Assembly (NCBI RefSeq): GCF_002858715.1
Contig: NZ_PJZH01000005.1
Coordinates: 1-64,000 of the forward strand
Direction: 5' to 3'
Length of the DNA stretch: 64,000 nt
From: Chimaeribacter coloradensis
GTDB taxonomy: Bacteria; Pseudomonadota; Gammaproteobacteria; Enterobacterales; Enterobacteriaceae
Positions within the stretch are counted from its first letter, which is position 1. Each line of letters starts with the position of its first letter. This document shows positions 48,514 through 58,008 of the stretch, one piece after another. The notes below the pieces were generated by a model. It was given only the letters and a program-made list of their open reading frames with translations, did no database searches and was not told the origin of the DNA. The position numbers and the translations under genes are program-made.

Positions 48514-50609
48514 CAGGCAGCCTCACCCTTGTTCACCCTGGCGCTGCGGCGGCGTGCCTTGCGCTCTTTCCAGGTGTGGTAGAACAGCTCGAACACACAG
48601 CGCACGATGCCCATCAGCGAGTGCAGCGGGCGGTCTTTCGGGTGCGGCGGCGTGATCCAGGCGTCGGCGCGCGCCAGCACCACCCGCACCAGCTCGCGGC
48701 GGCGGGAGAGCGGCATCTCGCCAAATTGCAGGCGAATCACCTTCTCCGTGGCGTCGATCAGGCTGACCGGGATGCAGACCGCGCCCGATTGCAGCAGGAT
48801 CTCCACCTCTTCGATCACGTCATGCTGGTAGCGATCGTCGGGCGTGACCAGTTTCACCCCGCCCATCGACATGTCCACGGTGGTGGTGCGCACTGAGATG
48901 CCGCTGGCGTAATGCACAATCGCCGGCAGCGCCACGTCGATGCGGATGGTTTTGCGCACCTGGCGCGTCTCTTTCGCCACGGCAATCGCCGCCAGCAGGA
49001 TCAGCACGCTGAAGCAGCCCCAGCCGATGTTGAGCGCCATTACTTTCGGGTCAACGCCGAAATAGTTATGCGCCACGGCGCGGGTGATGCCGGCCACAAT
49101 CCCGGCCAGCATCATCACCACCACGATGACGTGCGGCCGGACGATGTTGAAGTCAAAGAAGCCGTTGTCGAGCAGGCCGCCCTTGTCGGTGACGTTGAAC
49201 TTGCCGTGTTTCGGCGAAATCAGCGTCAGCAGCGTCGGGATCACCAGGTGGAACGCCATCACCGTCTCGTAGATCTCCCCCCAGAAGGCGTAGCGGTAGC
49301 GGCCGTTCATCCGTGAGTTGATGTACACCGACATCAGCAGGTGCGGCAGCATATAGGCGAAAATCATCGAAGCCGACGAAGCAATAATGTTCTGGTTAAA
49401 CAGCAGGTAGGCCATCGGCGCGGTGAGGAAGATCACCCGCGGCAGGCCGTACTGGAAGTGGAGCATGGCGTTGAGGTAACAGAGGCGCTGCGGCCAGCTC
49501 AGGCCGCGGCCGAACAGCGGGTTATCAACGCGGAAAATCTGCGTCATGCCGCGCGCCCAGCGGGTACGCTGGATCACATGCAGGCCGAGGCGCTCAGTGG
49601 CCAGCCCGGCCGCCAACGGCAGCGCCAGAAACGCGGAGTTCCAGCCCAGGCGCTGCATTTTCAGCGCGGTATGCGCATCTTCGGTGACAGTTTCCACCGC
49701 GAAGCCGCCGATCTCCTCCAGCGCCACGCGGCGGATCACCGCGCAGGAGCCGCAGAAGAAGGTGGCGTTCCAGTTGTCATTGCCCTGCTGAACCGGGCCG
49801 TAGAACAGCGCGCCCTCGTTCGGCACATGGCGCGCCGCCGAGAGGTTACGCTCGAACGGGTCGGGCGAGTAGAAGTAGTGCGGCGTCTGCAGCAGCGCCA
49901 GCCGCTCCTCTTTCAGGAAGCTGCCGACGGTGGCCTGCAAAAAGGCGCGGGTGGCGACGTGGTCGCAGTCAAAGATGCAGATCAGCTCGCCTTTGGTGAG
50001 CGTCAGCGCATGGTTGAGGTTACCGGCTTTGGCGTGGCGGTTGTCGTTGCGGGTGATGTAGCCCACGCCCGCATCGGCGGCGAACACCGCGAACTCGTCG
50101 CGTTTGCCGTCATCCAGCAGGTAAATTTTCAGCTTCTCTTTCGGGTAGTCGATGCACTGCGCCGCCAGCACCGTGTCACGCACCACGTCGAGGCTTTCGT
50201 TGTAGCTCGGCACATAGATGTCCACCGTCGGCCAGAGGCTCATGTCATCCGGCAGCGGTTCGATGGTGCGCTTCAGCGGCCAGGTGGTTTGCAAATAGCC
50301 CAGCAGCAGGATCACCCAGACGTACAGCTCCGCCACGAACAGGCCGATGCCGAGCACCGCCTCAATGGTGGAGTTAAAGTGCAGCGTCTCGGTGGCGCGC
50401 CAGTAGATGTAGCGGGTGGAGGTCAGTACTGACATTACCACCATGATCACGCTGACTTTTTTGCTTTTGCTCAGGCCGAGCAGGAACAGCGTCGCGATGC
50501 CGATCAGCCCGAAGGTGTACTGCTTTTCGCTGTCGAGCGGCGTGATGATGACCAGCAGGGCCACCGGCAGCAGCAGAAGCAGCAGCAGGGAAAACAGGAG
50601 TTTGTTCAT
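48513..50609 (-). CDS. bcsA: Cellulose synthase catalytic subunit BcsA
   Basis: A 698-residue inner-membrane GT2 glycosyltransferase that polymerises UDP-glucose. All catalytic motifs are present: YLLDDGKRDEF, FDCDHVA (DxD), VTEDAHT (TED) and VIQRTRWARGM (QxxRW). The C-terminal PilZ domain has RKTIR (RxxxR) and DMSMGG, so it should bind c-di-GMP. About eight membrane helices are visible. The start is placed at ATG 50609 (MNKLLFSLLLLLLLPVALLV). It lacks the long N-terminal extension of E. coli BcsA (872 residues), in line with class I enzymes. Confidence 0.96.
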   Translation of the reverse strand: MNKLLFSLLLLLLLPVALLVIITPLDSEKQYTFGLIGIATLFLLGLSKSKKVSVIMVVMSVLTSTRYIYWRATETLHFNSTIEAVLGIGLFVAELYVWVILLLGYLQTTWPLKRTIEPLPDDMSLWPTVDIYVPSYNESLDVVRDTVLAAQCIDYPKEKLKIYLLDDGKRDEFAVFAADAGVGYITRNDNRHAKAGNLNHALTLTKGELICIFDCDHVATRAFLQATVGSFLKEERLALLQTPHYFYSPDPFERNLSAARHVPNEGALFYGPVQQGNDNWNATFFCGSCAVIRRVALEEIGGFAVETVTEDAHTALKMQRLGWNSAFLALPLAAGLATERLGLHVIQRTRWARGMTQIFRVDNPLFGRGLSWPQRLCYLNAMLHFQYGLPRVIFLTAPMAYLLFNQNIIASSASMIFAYMLPHLLMSVYINSRMNGRYRYAFWGEIYETVMAFHLVIPTLLTLISPKHGKFNVTDKGGLLDNGFFDFNIVRPHVIVVVMMLAGIVAGITRAVAHNYFGVDPKVMALNIGWGCFSVLILLAAIAVAKETRQVRKTIRIDVALPAIVHYASGISVRTTTVDMSMGGVKLVTPDDRYQHDVIEEVEILLQSGAVCIPVSLIDATEKVIRLQFGEMPLSRRRELVRVVLARADAWITPPHPKDRPLHSLMGIVRCVFELFYHTWKERKARRRSARVNKGEAA

Positions 50610-50628
50610 GACGTCAGGGTGGCCGCTA

Positions 50629-51435
50629 TCAGTAAGTGTGGGGAGGGGTGATCGACGCGTGGAATTCACCGTCGCCAACGTTGATGCCGAGAATGGCCGC
50701 CACTTTTTTGCTGACCAGTTCGATGTCAAACGCAGCGGCAGAGACCGGGCTGAAATCGATGATTGCCCGCTGGGAGGCGTTGGCCTCCGGCACGCACTCA
50801 TCACGGTGGACGGTGCCGAGCAGGCGGTCGCCCAGGCGTTGCTCAAAGAACTGGGTGACGTCACGGCTCAGGGTGCGGCGCATGTCGATCTGGTTGATGA
50901 CGTAGTACTCGCCCTGTTTGTCGTTCAGCGCGCTGCCGATCATCTTGTGGTTTTCCATCTGCGGCAGCAGCGACAGCGAGGCGGTGTCCGCCAGCATCAC
51001 CACCAGGTGCAGGTCCGCCAGCGCTTTCATTGCTTTCAGCGCCGGGCTGGGGCCGGGCGGGAAGTCCGCCAGGATCACCAGGCCGGGGTAGTTCAACACC
51101 GTGTGCAGGCCGCGCATCAGGAAGTGCGGGTCGCTGGTGAGCTGCTGCTCAAAGGCGAGGCGCTGGGCCTCGTCCACTTCGCCGTAGGGCAGCACAAAGG
51201 TGTTGGACCCCGCCTTGAGGATGAACTGGCTCCAGTCGGCGGCGTCGGTGGCGTCAGCCACAAAGCCGCGCCCGTCGGAGACCGGCACGCCGAAATGCAG
51301 CCGCAGGGCGTTCTGTACGTCAAAATCGATCACCAGCACTTTGCTGCCGCTGCGCGCCAGCGCATAGGCCAGATTGGCGGTCAGGGTGGTTTTGCCGACG
51401 CCCCCTTTGGGCGAGCAGACACAGACTAACGGCAT
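50629..51435 (-). CDS. bcsQ: Cellulose biosynthesis ParA-like ATPase BcsQ
   Basis: A 268-residue MinD/ParA-family ATPase. The deviant Walker A is VCSPKGGVGKTTLTANLAYA, with VLVIDFDVQNALRLHFG and LADFPPGPSPALKAMKALAD following. BcsQ is needed for polar localisation and activity of cellulose synthase in enterics. It overlaps the end of bcsO by 10 bases and lies 19 bases upstream of bcsA. Confidence 0.95.
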   Translation of the reverse strand: MPLVCVCSPKGGVGKTTLTANLAYALARSGSKVLVIDFDVQNALRLHFGVPVSDGRGFVADATDAADWSQFILKAGSNTFVLPYGEVDEAQRLAFEQQLTSDPHFLMRGLHTVLNYPGLVILADFPPGPSPALKAMKALADLHLVVMLADTASLSLLPQMENHKMIGSALNDKQGEYYVINQIDMRRTLSRDVTQFFEQRLGDRLLGTVHRDECVPEANASQRAIIDFSPVSAAAFDIELVSKKVAAILGINVGDGEFHASITPPHTY

Positions 51436-51857
51436 GAGGCAATCATCTCTAACAGGGGTTGAAGCGGTGTGTCACGGCGGCTGTCCGCGGCCGGGCGGGC
51501 GGCGGGTTTCGGCCGGAACAGCGAGGTGTAACGGGCCGCGTCCGCCGCGGCAGTGGCGGCGGCGTCAGGGGCGGCGGCCACTGCCGGGGCAGGAGCCTTC
51601 GGGGGCAGCTGCTCACTCAGGCTGCTGAGCAGCCCCTGGCCGGCGAATTCCCGGCCGGAGACCGGCACCGGAGCCGGCTGCACGGTGCGCTGGCTGCTGC
51701 CCAGCGCGCCGGGGGCGTCGGCCGCCGCGGAGAGCTGGCGCAGGATCGGCCAGTTCTGCTGGGCACCCTCCTGGCCGCTGTCTGAAATTTCCTTGTAATC
51801 AATCCCTTCCATATGGGTTTTTTCTTTGAACCGTTTAATATCGTCGTATGTATTCAT
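51426..51857 (-). CDS. bcsO: BcsO-type protein with BcsR-like N-terminus
   Basis: A 143-residue first gene of the operon. Residues about 1-43 (IKRFKEKTHMEGIDYKEIS, then QNWPILRQLSAA) resemble BcsR/YhjR (IDYADIS...WPLL). The remainder is rich in Pro, Ala and Gln, probably disordered, and ends in RRDTPLQPLLEMIA. This is the arrangement of BcsO proteins in class I enterobacterial operons. It is predicted cytoplasmic and a likely partner of BcsQ/BcsA. The ribosome site at 51857 is weak. The symbol is given on context. Confidence 0.75.
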   Translation of the reverse strand: MNTYDDIKRFKEKTHMEGIDYKEISDSGQEGAQQNWPILRQLSAAADAPGALGSSQRTVQPAPVPVSGREFAGQGLLSSLSEQLPPKAPAPAVAAAPDAAATAAADAARYTSLFRPKPAARPAADSRRDTPLQPLLEMIASCR

Positions 51858-52618
51858 CAGTGCGGCCTATACGAGGGTGTGGGTGCCGGGAAAAAGTGGT
51901 GAAAAAAACGCAGACAATCGTGCCGGCATTCCCGCCAGGGAAGGGGGTTCAGGTGACGTCGCCGCGCCCCGTCGCTGGAGCGCGCCTAATATATCAATTC
52001 CAAATCAGATTAATAGCGCAGCGATCGGCAGGGAAAATGCCTGTCTGAATAGTGCCTTGGTGTTTTGTTCTGAGGTAAATCCTATTAGCGTTTTTTAATG
52101 CCCGGTTAAGTGAATCATTAAAATTACGCCAGCGTAAAGCTCTGTTTAACCCGTATTCGCACGGGGTATATGTTAAATATATTTAATCATTTAGTGCGGT
52201 TTTCCTGCCCCTGCCACCCCGGAACACGCGGGCATGCCGTGCCGCCGCCTGCTGAAAAGGGGGAGTTAGCGGGTTTTACGCTAGGATAAGGATGAAAACG
52301 GCGGTTATCTTGCCGGAAGCGGTGAACAGGCCGTCTGCCGGCGGGGGAAACCCGTATACTGGGCAGCATGCTGCCTCGCCGTGATGATTGCGGCCACGCC
52401 GCCCCGCTTTTTGGTCATGGATTTAACTGTTTGTTACCAATGCGGCTCACGTATTACCATGAGGTGCCGCACGGAAGGGTATGACCTCCGATGTGACGGC
52501 CAAAACAGCATAAACAGGCAGTGATGCCGTGTGAGACCACCGCGCCGGGCGTGGTGTTCATCTCTTTATAGCCACGGGCGTGACGCCGGTGGCCGATCCC
52601 AGTGTGTGACGGAGACGT
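51858..52618. other. Divergent control region between bcsO and pdeK
   Basis: These 761 bases separate the leftward cellulose operon from the rightward phosphodiesterase gene and must contain both promoters. A hairpin with arms TGCGGC and GCCGCA lies at 52441-52471. I see no small gene with a convincing ribosome site. The size and AT-rich centre (52000-52190) fit a heavily regulated promoter. Confidence 0.5.
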
Positions 52619-54652
52619 ATGTTGCGGGTCAGACGTTCGTTAACGATTAAACAGATGGCAGCCGTATCAGGCGTGACGCTGGTTACCCTCTGCATTTTTA
52701 TCACTATCCAGCTGTTTCACCTGGCGCAGCAGCGCCGGGAGGATTACGCCCAGCAGATGGAACAGGTGGCCCACTCTATCCGCCAGCCGCTGGCGGAGGC
52801 GGTGCTCAATGTTGACCTGCCGCAGGCGCACCAGCTTCTGAATACGTTCAAACCGCTCGGCATCGTGACGCGCGCCAACGTGGTGCTGCCCAACGACATC
52901 CAGGTGCTGCATGGCGACTTCCCGCCGGAGCGGGCGGTGCCGCCGCTGGTGGCCAGCCTCTTCTCACTGCCGGTGCGCATCAGCGTGCCGCTCTACACCC
53001 TGGAGCGGATGCCTGCGCACCCCAAGCCGCTGGCCTACCTGGTGTTGCAGGCGGACTCCTGGCACCTCTACCAGCAGATCCGCAGCATCATTATTACCCT
53101 GCTGGCGACCTATTTGCTGATGGCGCTGGTGCTCTCGGTGGCGGTGAGCTGGTGCATGAACCGGCTGATGGTGCACCCGCTGCGCCATATGGCGCGGGAG
53201 CTGGACGCGCTGGATGAGGGGCAGATTCTGCACCACCAGCTCCGGGTCTCGCCAATCCATAAAGATGACGAGCTGGGGATGCTGGCGCGCCACTACAACC
53301 GCAACCAGAAAGTGCTGGCGCAGCGCTTTGGGGAAAACCTGCGCGAGTGGCCGCGCCACCCGGTGACGGCGCTGCCGAATGAGTCACTGTTTACCGAGCT
53401 GCTGGCGCAGTACCTGCGCTTCCAGCCGCACCTGTCCCGTTTCAACCTGCTGCTGATCGACGTGGAGACGCTGCAGGAGGCGGCCGGGGTGCTGAACGAG
53501 CCGCAGCGCAACGCCATGTTGCAGGCGGTGGTGGCACGCATCCGCAGCGCCCTCGCGGAGCATGATGAACTGGGCCAGACCGGGCCGCATGAGTTCAGCG
53601 TGCTGGCCCGCAGCGCGGAGCGGCCGTTCCAGGCGATGCGGCTGGCGCGGGAGATCATGGCGGCGATCAACGCGCCGCTGACGGAAGGGGAGCTGACGGT
53701 GCGCCCGGTGGCCTGCATCGGCATCGCCCACCATGCCGGGGACAGCAGGCCGGAAGCCGCGGCGCTGATGCTGAATGCCCGCTCGGCGCTGGTCTCCGCC
53801 CACCACCAGGGCAAAAATGAGATCCTGTTCTTTGATCCGGAGCTGACGCGCAAAACCCAGCAGCGGCTGACGCAGGAGAGCGACATTCTGCAGGCGCTGG
53901 AGCACAACGAGTTCGCGCTGTTCCTCCAGCCGCAGGTTGAGCTGCAAAGCGACCGGATCATCGGCGCGGAGGCGCTGCTGCGCCGCCGCCTGCCGGACGG
54001 CAGCTACAGCCTGGACGCGGAGTTCATCCCGTTTGCCGAGGAGATCGGCCTGATTGTACCGCTGGGCTACTGGGTGCTGGAGCAGGGCTGCCGCATCCTG
54101 GCGGACTGGCAGCGCGAAGGGATCACCATTCCGCTCTCTGTGAACCTCTCCGGCGTACAGATTCAGCACCGCAATTTCCTGCTGGAGCTGAAAACCCTGC
54201 TGAGCCGCTACCAGATCAAGCCCGGCATGCTGGTGCTGGAGATCACCGAAACTGCCCGCATCGACGATCTTGACCGGGCGCTGAAGCTGCTCAGCGAGCT
54301 GCACCACTCCGGGGTGTCGGTGGCGCTGGATGATTTCGGCATGGGGTACTCCAGCCTGCACTACCTCAACCGCCTGCGCTGCCTGCCGATCAACATCATC
54401 AAAATTGACCGCAGCTTTATCAGCAGCCTGCCGGAAGATGACCTGATGGTGCGGATCGTCAGCTCCATCGCCAATGCGATGGACATCAGCGTGATCGCCG
54501 AAGGGGTGGAAAATTCCGCCCAGCACCAGTGGCTGAAGGCGCACAACATCCCGATGGCGCAGGGCTACCTGTTTGCCCGGCCGATGCCGCGCGACGCCTT
54601 TGAAAAGCTGTTGCGGCAGGGTGCGCCGCTGCCGGAAAAAACCGGCAAATAA
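52619..54652 (+). CDS. pdeK: Membrane c-di-GMP phosphodiesterase PdeK/HmsP (YhjK)
   Basis: A 677-residue protein with two N-terminal membrane helices (about 17-34 and 158-180) flanking a periplasmic sensor, a HAMP segment, a GGDEF-like domain and an EAL domain. The GGDEF site is degenerate (PHEFSVL), so no cyclase activity is expected. The EAL domain keeps GAEALLRRR, SVNLSGVQI, LEITETARI, DDFGMGYSSL, IKIDRSF and AEGVE, so it should hydrolyse c-di-GMP. Its closeness to bcs, in the HmsP/YhjK position, suggests local control of cellulose synthesis. GGAG precedes the ATG. Confidence 0.93.
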   Translation: MLRVRRSLTIKQMAAVSGVTLVTLCIFITIQLFHLAQQRREDYAQQMEQVAHSIRQPLAEAVLNVDLPQAHQLLNTFKPLGIVTRANVVLPNDIQVLHGDFPPERAVPPLVASLFSLPVRISVPLYTLERMPAHPKPLAYLVLQADSWHLYQQIRSIIITLLATYLLMALVLSVAVSWCMNRLMVHPLRHMARELDALDEGQILHHQLRVSPIHKDDELGMLARHYNRNQKVLAQRFGENLREWPRHPVTALPNESLFTELLAQYLRFQPHLSRFNLLLIDVETLQEAAGVLNEPQRNAMLQAVVARIRSALAEHDELGQTGPHEFSVLARSAERPFQAMRLAREIMAAINAPLTEGELTVRPVACIGIAHHAGDSRPEAAALMLNARSALVSAHHQGKNEILFFDPELTRKTQQRLTQESDILQALEHNEFALFLQPQVELQSDRIIGAEALLRRRLPDGSYSLDAEFIPFAEEIGLIVPLGYWVLEQGCRILADWQREGITIPLSVNLSGVQIQHRNFLLELKTLLSRYQIKPGMLVLEITETARIDDLDRALKLLSELHHSGVSVALDDFGMGYSSLHYLNRLRCLPINIIKIDRSFISSLPEDDLMVRIVSSIANAMDISVIAEGVENSAQHQWLKAHNIPMAQGYLFARPMPRDAFEKLLRQGAPLPEKTGK

Positions 54653-54665
54653 CGCCCCGGTTACC

Positions 54666-54700
54666 CGCGCCGGGCCATCGCCCGGCGCGGCACCCTTTCC
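54666..54700 (+). terminator. Probable terminator of pdeK
   Basis: A perfect 10-bp stem CGCGCCGGGC-CATC-GCCCGGCGCG is followed by a pyrimidine stretch with CCCTTTCCCTT rather than a pure T-run. Confidence 0.55.
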
Positions 54701-54868
54701 CTTCCGACATCCTGCCGGTGAATCGATTCAGCTCATACTTTGCTATGAACAGTTGTTGCAACCATAGATAAGTTATTTCCAACATGTTTTCTTGGTGTTA
54801 CTTTCGCCGCTGCTGTCATGCCCGTGTGGGCAGTGGGTGACAGCTCTCTCCCGCAAAGGATGTTGATC

Positions 54869-56149
54869 ATGAAAAAGTTGTTTAAGAGCCTCTATTTTCA
54901 GGTGTTAACCGCCATCACCATTGGGGTGCTGCTCGGGCATTTCTATCCGGAGCTGGGGGCGCAGATGAAGCCGCTGGGCGATGGCTTTGTTAAATTGATT
55001 AAAATGATTATCGCGCCGGTGATTTTCTGTACCGTCGTGACCGGCATCGCCGGGATGGAGAGCATGAAGGCGGTCGGGCGCACCGGTGCCATCGCGCTGC
55101 TCTATTTTGAAGTGGTCAGCACCCTGGCGCTGATTATCGGGCTGGTGATTGTGAACGTGGTGCAGCCGGGAGCCGGGATGAACATCGACCCGGCCACGCT
55201 GGATGCCAAAGCGGTGGCGGTCTATGCCGAACAGGCGCAGCAGCAGGGGATCATCCCGTTCCTGCTCGACATCATCCCCGGCAGCGTGATCGGCGCGTTC
55301 GCCAGCGGCAACATCCTGCAGGTGCTGCTGTTTGCAGTGCTGTTCGGCTTTGCGCTGCACCGCCTGGGCGATAAAGGCCAGCTGATGTTCAACATGATCG
55401 AGAGCTTCTCGAAAGTCATTTTCGGCATCATCAATATGATCATGCGCCTGGCCCCGCTGGGGGCGTTCGGTGCCATGGCGTTCACCATCGGCAAATATGG
55501 CGTCGGCTCGCTGGTGCAGCTCGGCCAGCTGATCCTCTGCTTCTACCTGACCTGTATCCTGTTTGTGGTGGTGGTGCTGGGGCTGATCGCCCGCGTCACC
55601 GGCTTCAGCATCTTCCGCTTTATCAACTACATCAAAGAGGAGCTGCTGATCGTGCTCGGTACCTCCTCCTCAGAGTCCGCGCTGCCGCGGATGCTGGACA
55701 AGATGGAACGGCTGGGCTGCCAGAAGTCGGTGGTGGGGCTGGTGATCCCGACCGGGTACTCGTTTAACCTCGACGGCACCTCAATCTACCTGACCATGGC
55801 GGCGGTGTTTATCGCACAGGCCACCAACTCGCACATGGACATCTGGCACCAGATCACCCTGCTGGTGGTGCTGCTGCTCTCCTCCAAAGGGGCGGCCGGG
55901 GTCACCGGCAGCGGCTTTATCGTGCTGGCGGCAACACTCTCCGCCGTGGGCCACCTGCCGGTGACCGGCCTGGCGCTGATTCTGGGCATCGACCGCTTTA
56001 TGTCTGAGGCGCGCGCGCTGACCAACCTGGTGGGCAACGGCGTGGCAACGGTCGTCGTGGCGAAACGCGTGGGCCAGCTGAATGAAAAGCAGCTCCACAC
56101 CGTGCTGCATGATAAAAAATCCACCGCCGGGACGATCTCCTCCTCCTGA
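54869..56149 (+). CDS. dctA: C4-dicarboxylate:cation symporter DctA
   Basis: A 426-residue inner-membrane transporter of the DAACS family for succinate, fumarate, malate and aspartate. Signature blocks are [20 protein letters not shown], the serine-rich [41 protein letters not shown] and [19 protein letters not shown]. The length is normal. ATG 54869 has AAAGGA 9 bases upstream; the frame stays open upstream but without support. It is placed between pdeK and yhjJ as in E. coli. Confidence 0.97.
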   Translation: MKKLFKSLYFQVLTAITIGVLLGHFYPELGAQMKPLGDGFVKLIKMIIAPVIFCTVVTGIAGMESMKAVGRTGAIALLYFEVVSTLALIIGLVIVNVVQPGAGMNIDPATLDAKAVAVYAEQAQQQGIIPFLLDIIPGSVIGAFASGNILQVLLFAVLFGFALHRLGDKGQLMFNMIESFSKVIFGIINMIMRLAPLGAFGAMAFTIGKYGVGSLVQLGQLILCFYLTCILFVVVVLGLIARVTGFSIFRFINYIKEELLIVLGTSSSESALPRMLDKMERLGCQKSVVGLVIPTGYSFNLDGTSIYLTMAAVFIAQATNSHMDIWHQITLLVVLLLSSKGAAGVTGSGFIVLAATLSAVGHLPVTGLALILGIDRFMSEARALTNLVGNGVATVVVAKRVGQLNEKQLHTVLHDKKSTAGTISSS

Positions 56150-56199
56150 TCGCGCTCAGATCGCGGCATTAAGCCGCACTTACAGGCTGTTTGCCGCCC

Positions 56200-56235
56200 A
56201 AAGCCACCCTTTACTTGATGTAAGTGGTGGCTTTT
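56200..56235 (+). terminator. Terminator of dctA
   Basis: AAAGCCACC / GGTGGCTTTT arms about 50 bases after the dctA stop. Confidence 0.75.
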
Positions 56236-56448
56236 CCTCATAATACCCCGCCACCCCCGGCCTGCTGATGTTCAGATCGCCGCTTTTTTTCTCATTTCCG
56301 CGGTGACATCGGCAGGGGTTCGCGGTCAAACACGGGTTACCTCCCGTTTCGTCTCACTGACACGCACAGGGCAGGGCTGCGTTCCCGGAGCAGGGAATGA
56401 ACGAATTCGAATAGAAAAATCGGAATGTTATTTTAAGTAGGGGTTCAC

Positions 56449-57933
56449 ATGCAGGGCACCAAAATTCGTCTTTTAGTTGGTGGGTTACTGCTGGTTGCCG
56501 CCAGCAGCAGCGTGCAGGCTGAAGCACTACAACCCGATCCTGCCTGGCAGCAGGGTAAACTGGACAATGGGTTCACCTGGCAGCTGCTGGCCACGCCGCA
56601 GCGTCCCACCGACCGTATTCAACTGCGCCTGATCGTGCGCGCCGGCTCGCTGGTCGAGACCGCCCAACAGACCGGCTTTGCCCACCTGTTGCCGCACCTG
56701 GCGCTGATCCGCAGCCAGAGCTTCAGCGCTCCCCAGCTTCAGTCGCTGTGGCAGCAGGCGATCGACAGCGACCGGCCTCTGCCGCCCGCCATTTCGTCCT
56801 ATGATTACACCCTCTATAACCTGAGCCTGCCCACCAACCGCCCCGAGCTGCTGAAAGAGGCGCTGACCTGGCTGGCGGACACCAGCGGCGGGCTGGTGAC
56901 GGACGCCCCCACCGTGCAGGCAGCGATGGACGCCTTCCAGGACCCGATCGGCACCCTGCCGCCGGATGCGCAAGACCCGTGGTGGCGCTACCGGATGAAA
57001 GGCTCCACGCTGCTGGCGCACGATCCCGGCCAGCGCCCTGACCGCCCGGTCAGCATTGATGAGCTGAACAAGTTCTATCACCAGTGGTACACGCCGGACG
57101 CGATGACGCTCTATGTAGTCGGCAACGTGGACAGCCGCAGCATGGGCGAGCAGATCAGCAAAACCTTTGGCAGCCTGAAAGGCAAACGGGAGACGCCGCC
57201 GGTGATGCCGACCCTCTCCCCGCTGCCGGCGCAGGCGGTGACGCTGATCGCCGACGGCCTGACGCAGGATCGCCTGTCGTTAATCTGGGATGCGCCGTGG
57301 CAGCCGATCCGCGACTCCCAGACGCTCAGCCGCTACTGGCGCAGCGACCTGGCGCGTGAGGCGCTGTTTATGCACCTGCAACAGCAACTGAACGGCAAAG
57401 CCAAGGCGATGAACCTCGGCTTTGACTGCCAGGTGCAGTACCAGCGCAGCCAGTGCGCCATCCGGATGGAGAGCCCGAACGCCGCACTGCTGCCGGACTT
57501 CACCGCGCTGGTCACTGAGCTGGCGAAAGTGCGCGACAACGGGCTGACGCAGCAGGAGTTTGATGCGCTGATGGCGCAGAAGAACGATCAGCTCAGCCAA
57601 CTGTTCGCCACCTATGCCCGCACCAGCACCGATGTGCTGACCAACCAGCGCCTGCGTTCGCAGGAGAATGGGGTGGTGGACATCGCGCCGGAGCTGTACC
57701 AGAAGTTGCGCCAGGAATTCCTGGCATCGCTCAGCCTGCCGCTGCTGAACCAGGAGCTGAAACAGCAGCTCTCGGTGGACCCGGCACTGGTGCTGATGCA
57801 GCCGAAAGGGGAAGCGGAGATGAGCGTGCAGACGTTGCAGGAGGCCTACAACAGCGTGATGTTGCCGGCCCCGGCCGTAGTGCCCTCAGTGGATGACGCC
57901 AAAGCCGAGGCGGCGGCAGCGACCACGCCGTAA
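56449..57933 (+). CDS. yhjJ: Periplasmic M16-like protein YhjJ
   Basis: A 494-residue secreted protein of the insulinase (M16) fold. The signal peptide is RLLVGGLLLVAASSSVQAEA. The body closely follows E. coli YhjJ (KGSTLLAHDPGQ, YHQWYTPDAMTLYVVGNVD, LSRYWRSDLAREALF). The zinc site HxxEH is not intact: the expected place reads GFAHLLPHLAL, so it is probably a non-catalytic homologue. Its function is unknown, though periplasmic. Located between dctA and kdgK as in E. coli. Confidence 0.93.
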   Translation: MQGTKIRLLVGGLLLVAASSSVQAEALQPDPAWQQGKLDNGFTWQLLATPQRPTDRIQLRLIVRAGSLVETAQQTGFAHLLPHLALIRSQSFSAPQLQSLWQQAIDSDRPLPPAISSYDYTLYNLSLPTNRPELLKEALTWLADTSGGLVTDAPTVQAAMDAFQDPIGTLPPDAQDPWWRYRMKGSTLLAHDPGQRPDRPVSIDELNKFYHQWYTPDAMTLYVVGNVDSRSMGEQISKTFGSLKGKRETPPVMPTLSPLPAQAVTLIADGLTQDRLSLIWDAPWQPIRDSQTLSRYWRSDLAREALFMHLQQQLNGKAKAMNLGFDCQVQYQRSQCAIRMESPNAALLPDFTALVTELAKVRDNGLTQQEFDALMAQKNDQLSQLFATYARTSTDVLTNQRLRSQENGVVDIAPELYQKLRQEFLASLSLPLLNQELKQQLSVDPALVLMQPKGEAEMSVQTLQEAYNSVMLPAPAVVPSVDDAKAEAAAATTP

Positions 57934-57956
57934 CCCGCGGCTATTTCCGACGCTGC

Positions 57957-57993
57957 AAAAAAACGTGCCGGCTTCTGCCGGCACGTCTGTTTC
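57957..57993. terminator. Bidirectional terminator between yhjJ and kdgK
   Basis: ACGTGCCGGC-TTCT-GCCGGCACGT, a perfect 10-bp stem, has a run of seven T on the minus strand (strong for kdgK) and a weaker CTGTTT on the + strand for yhjJ. Confidence 0.88.
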
Positions 57994-58008
57994 TGCGGGA
58001 TGCCGGGT

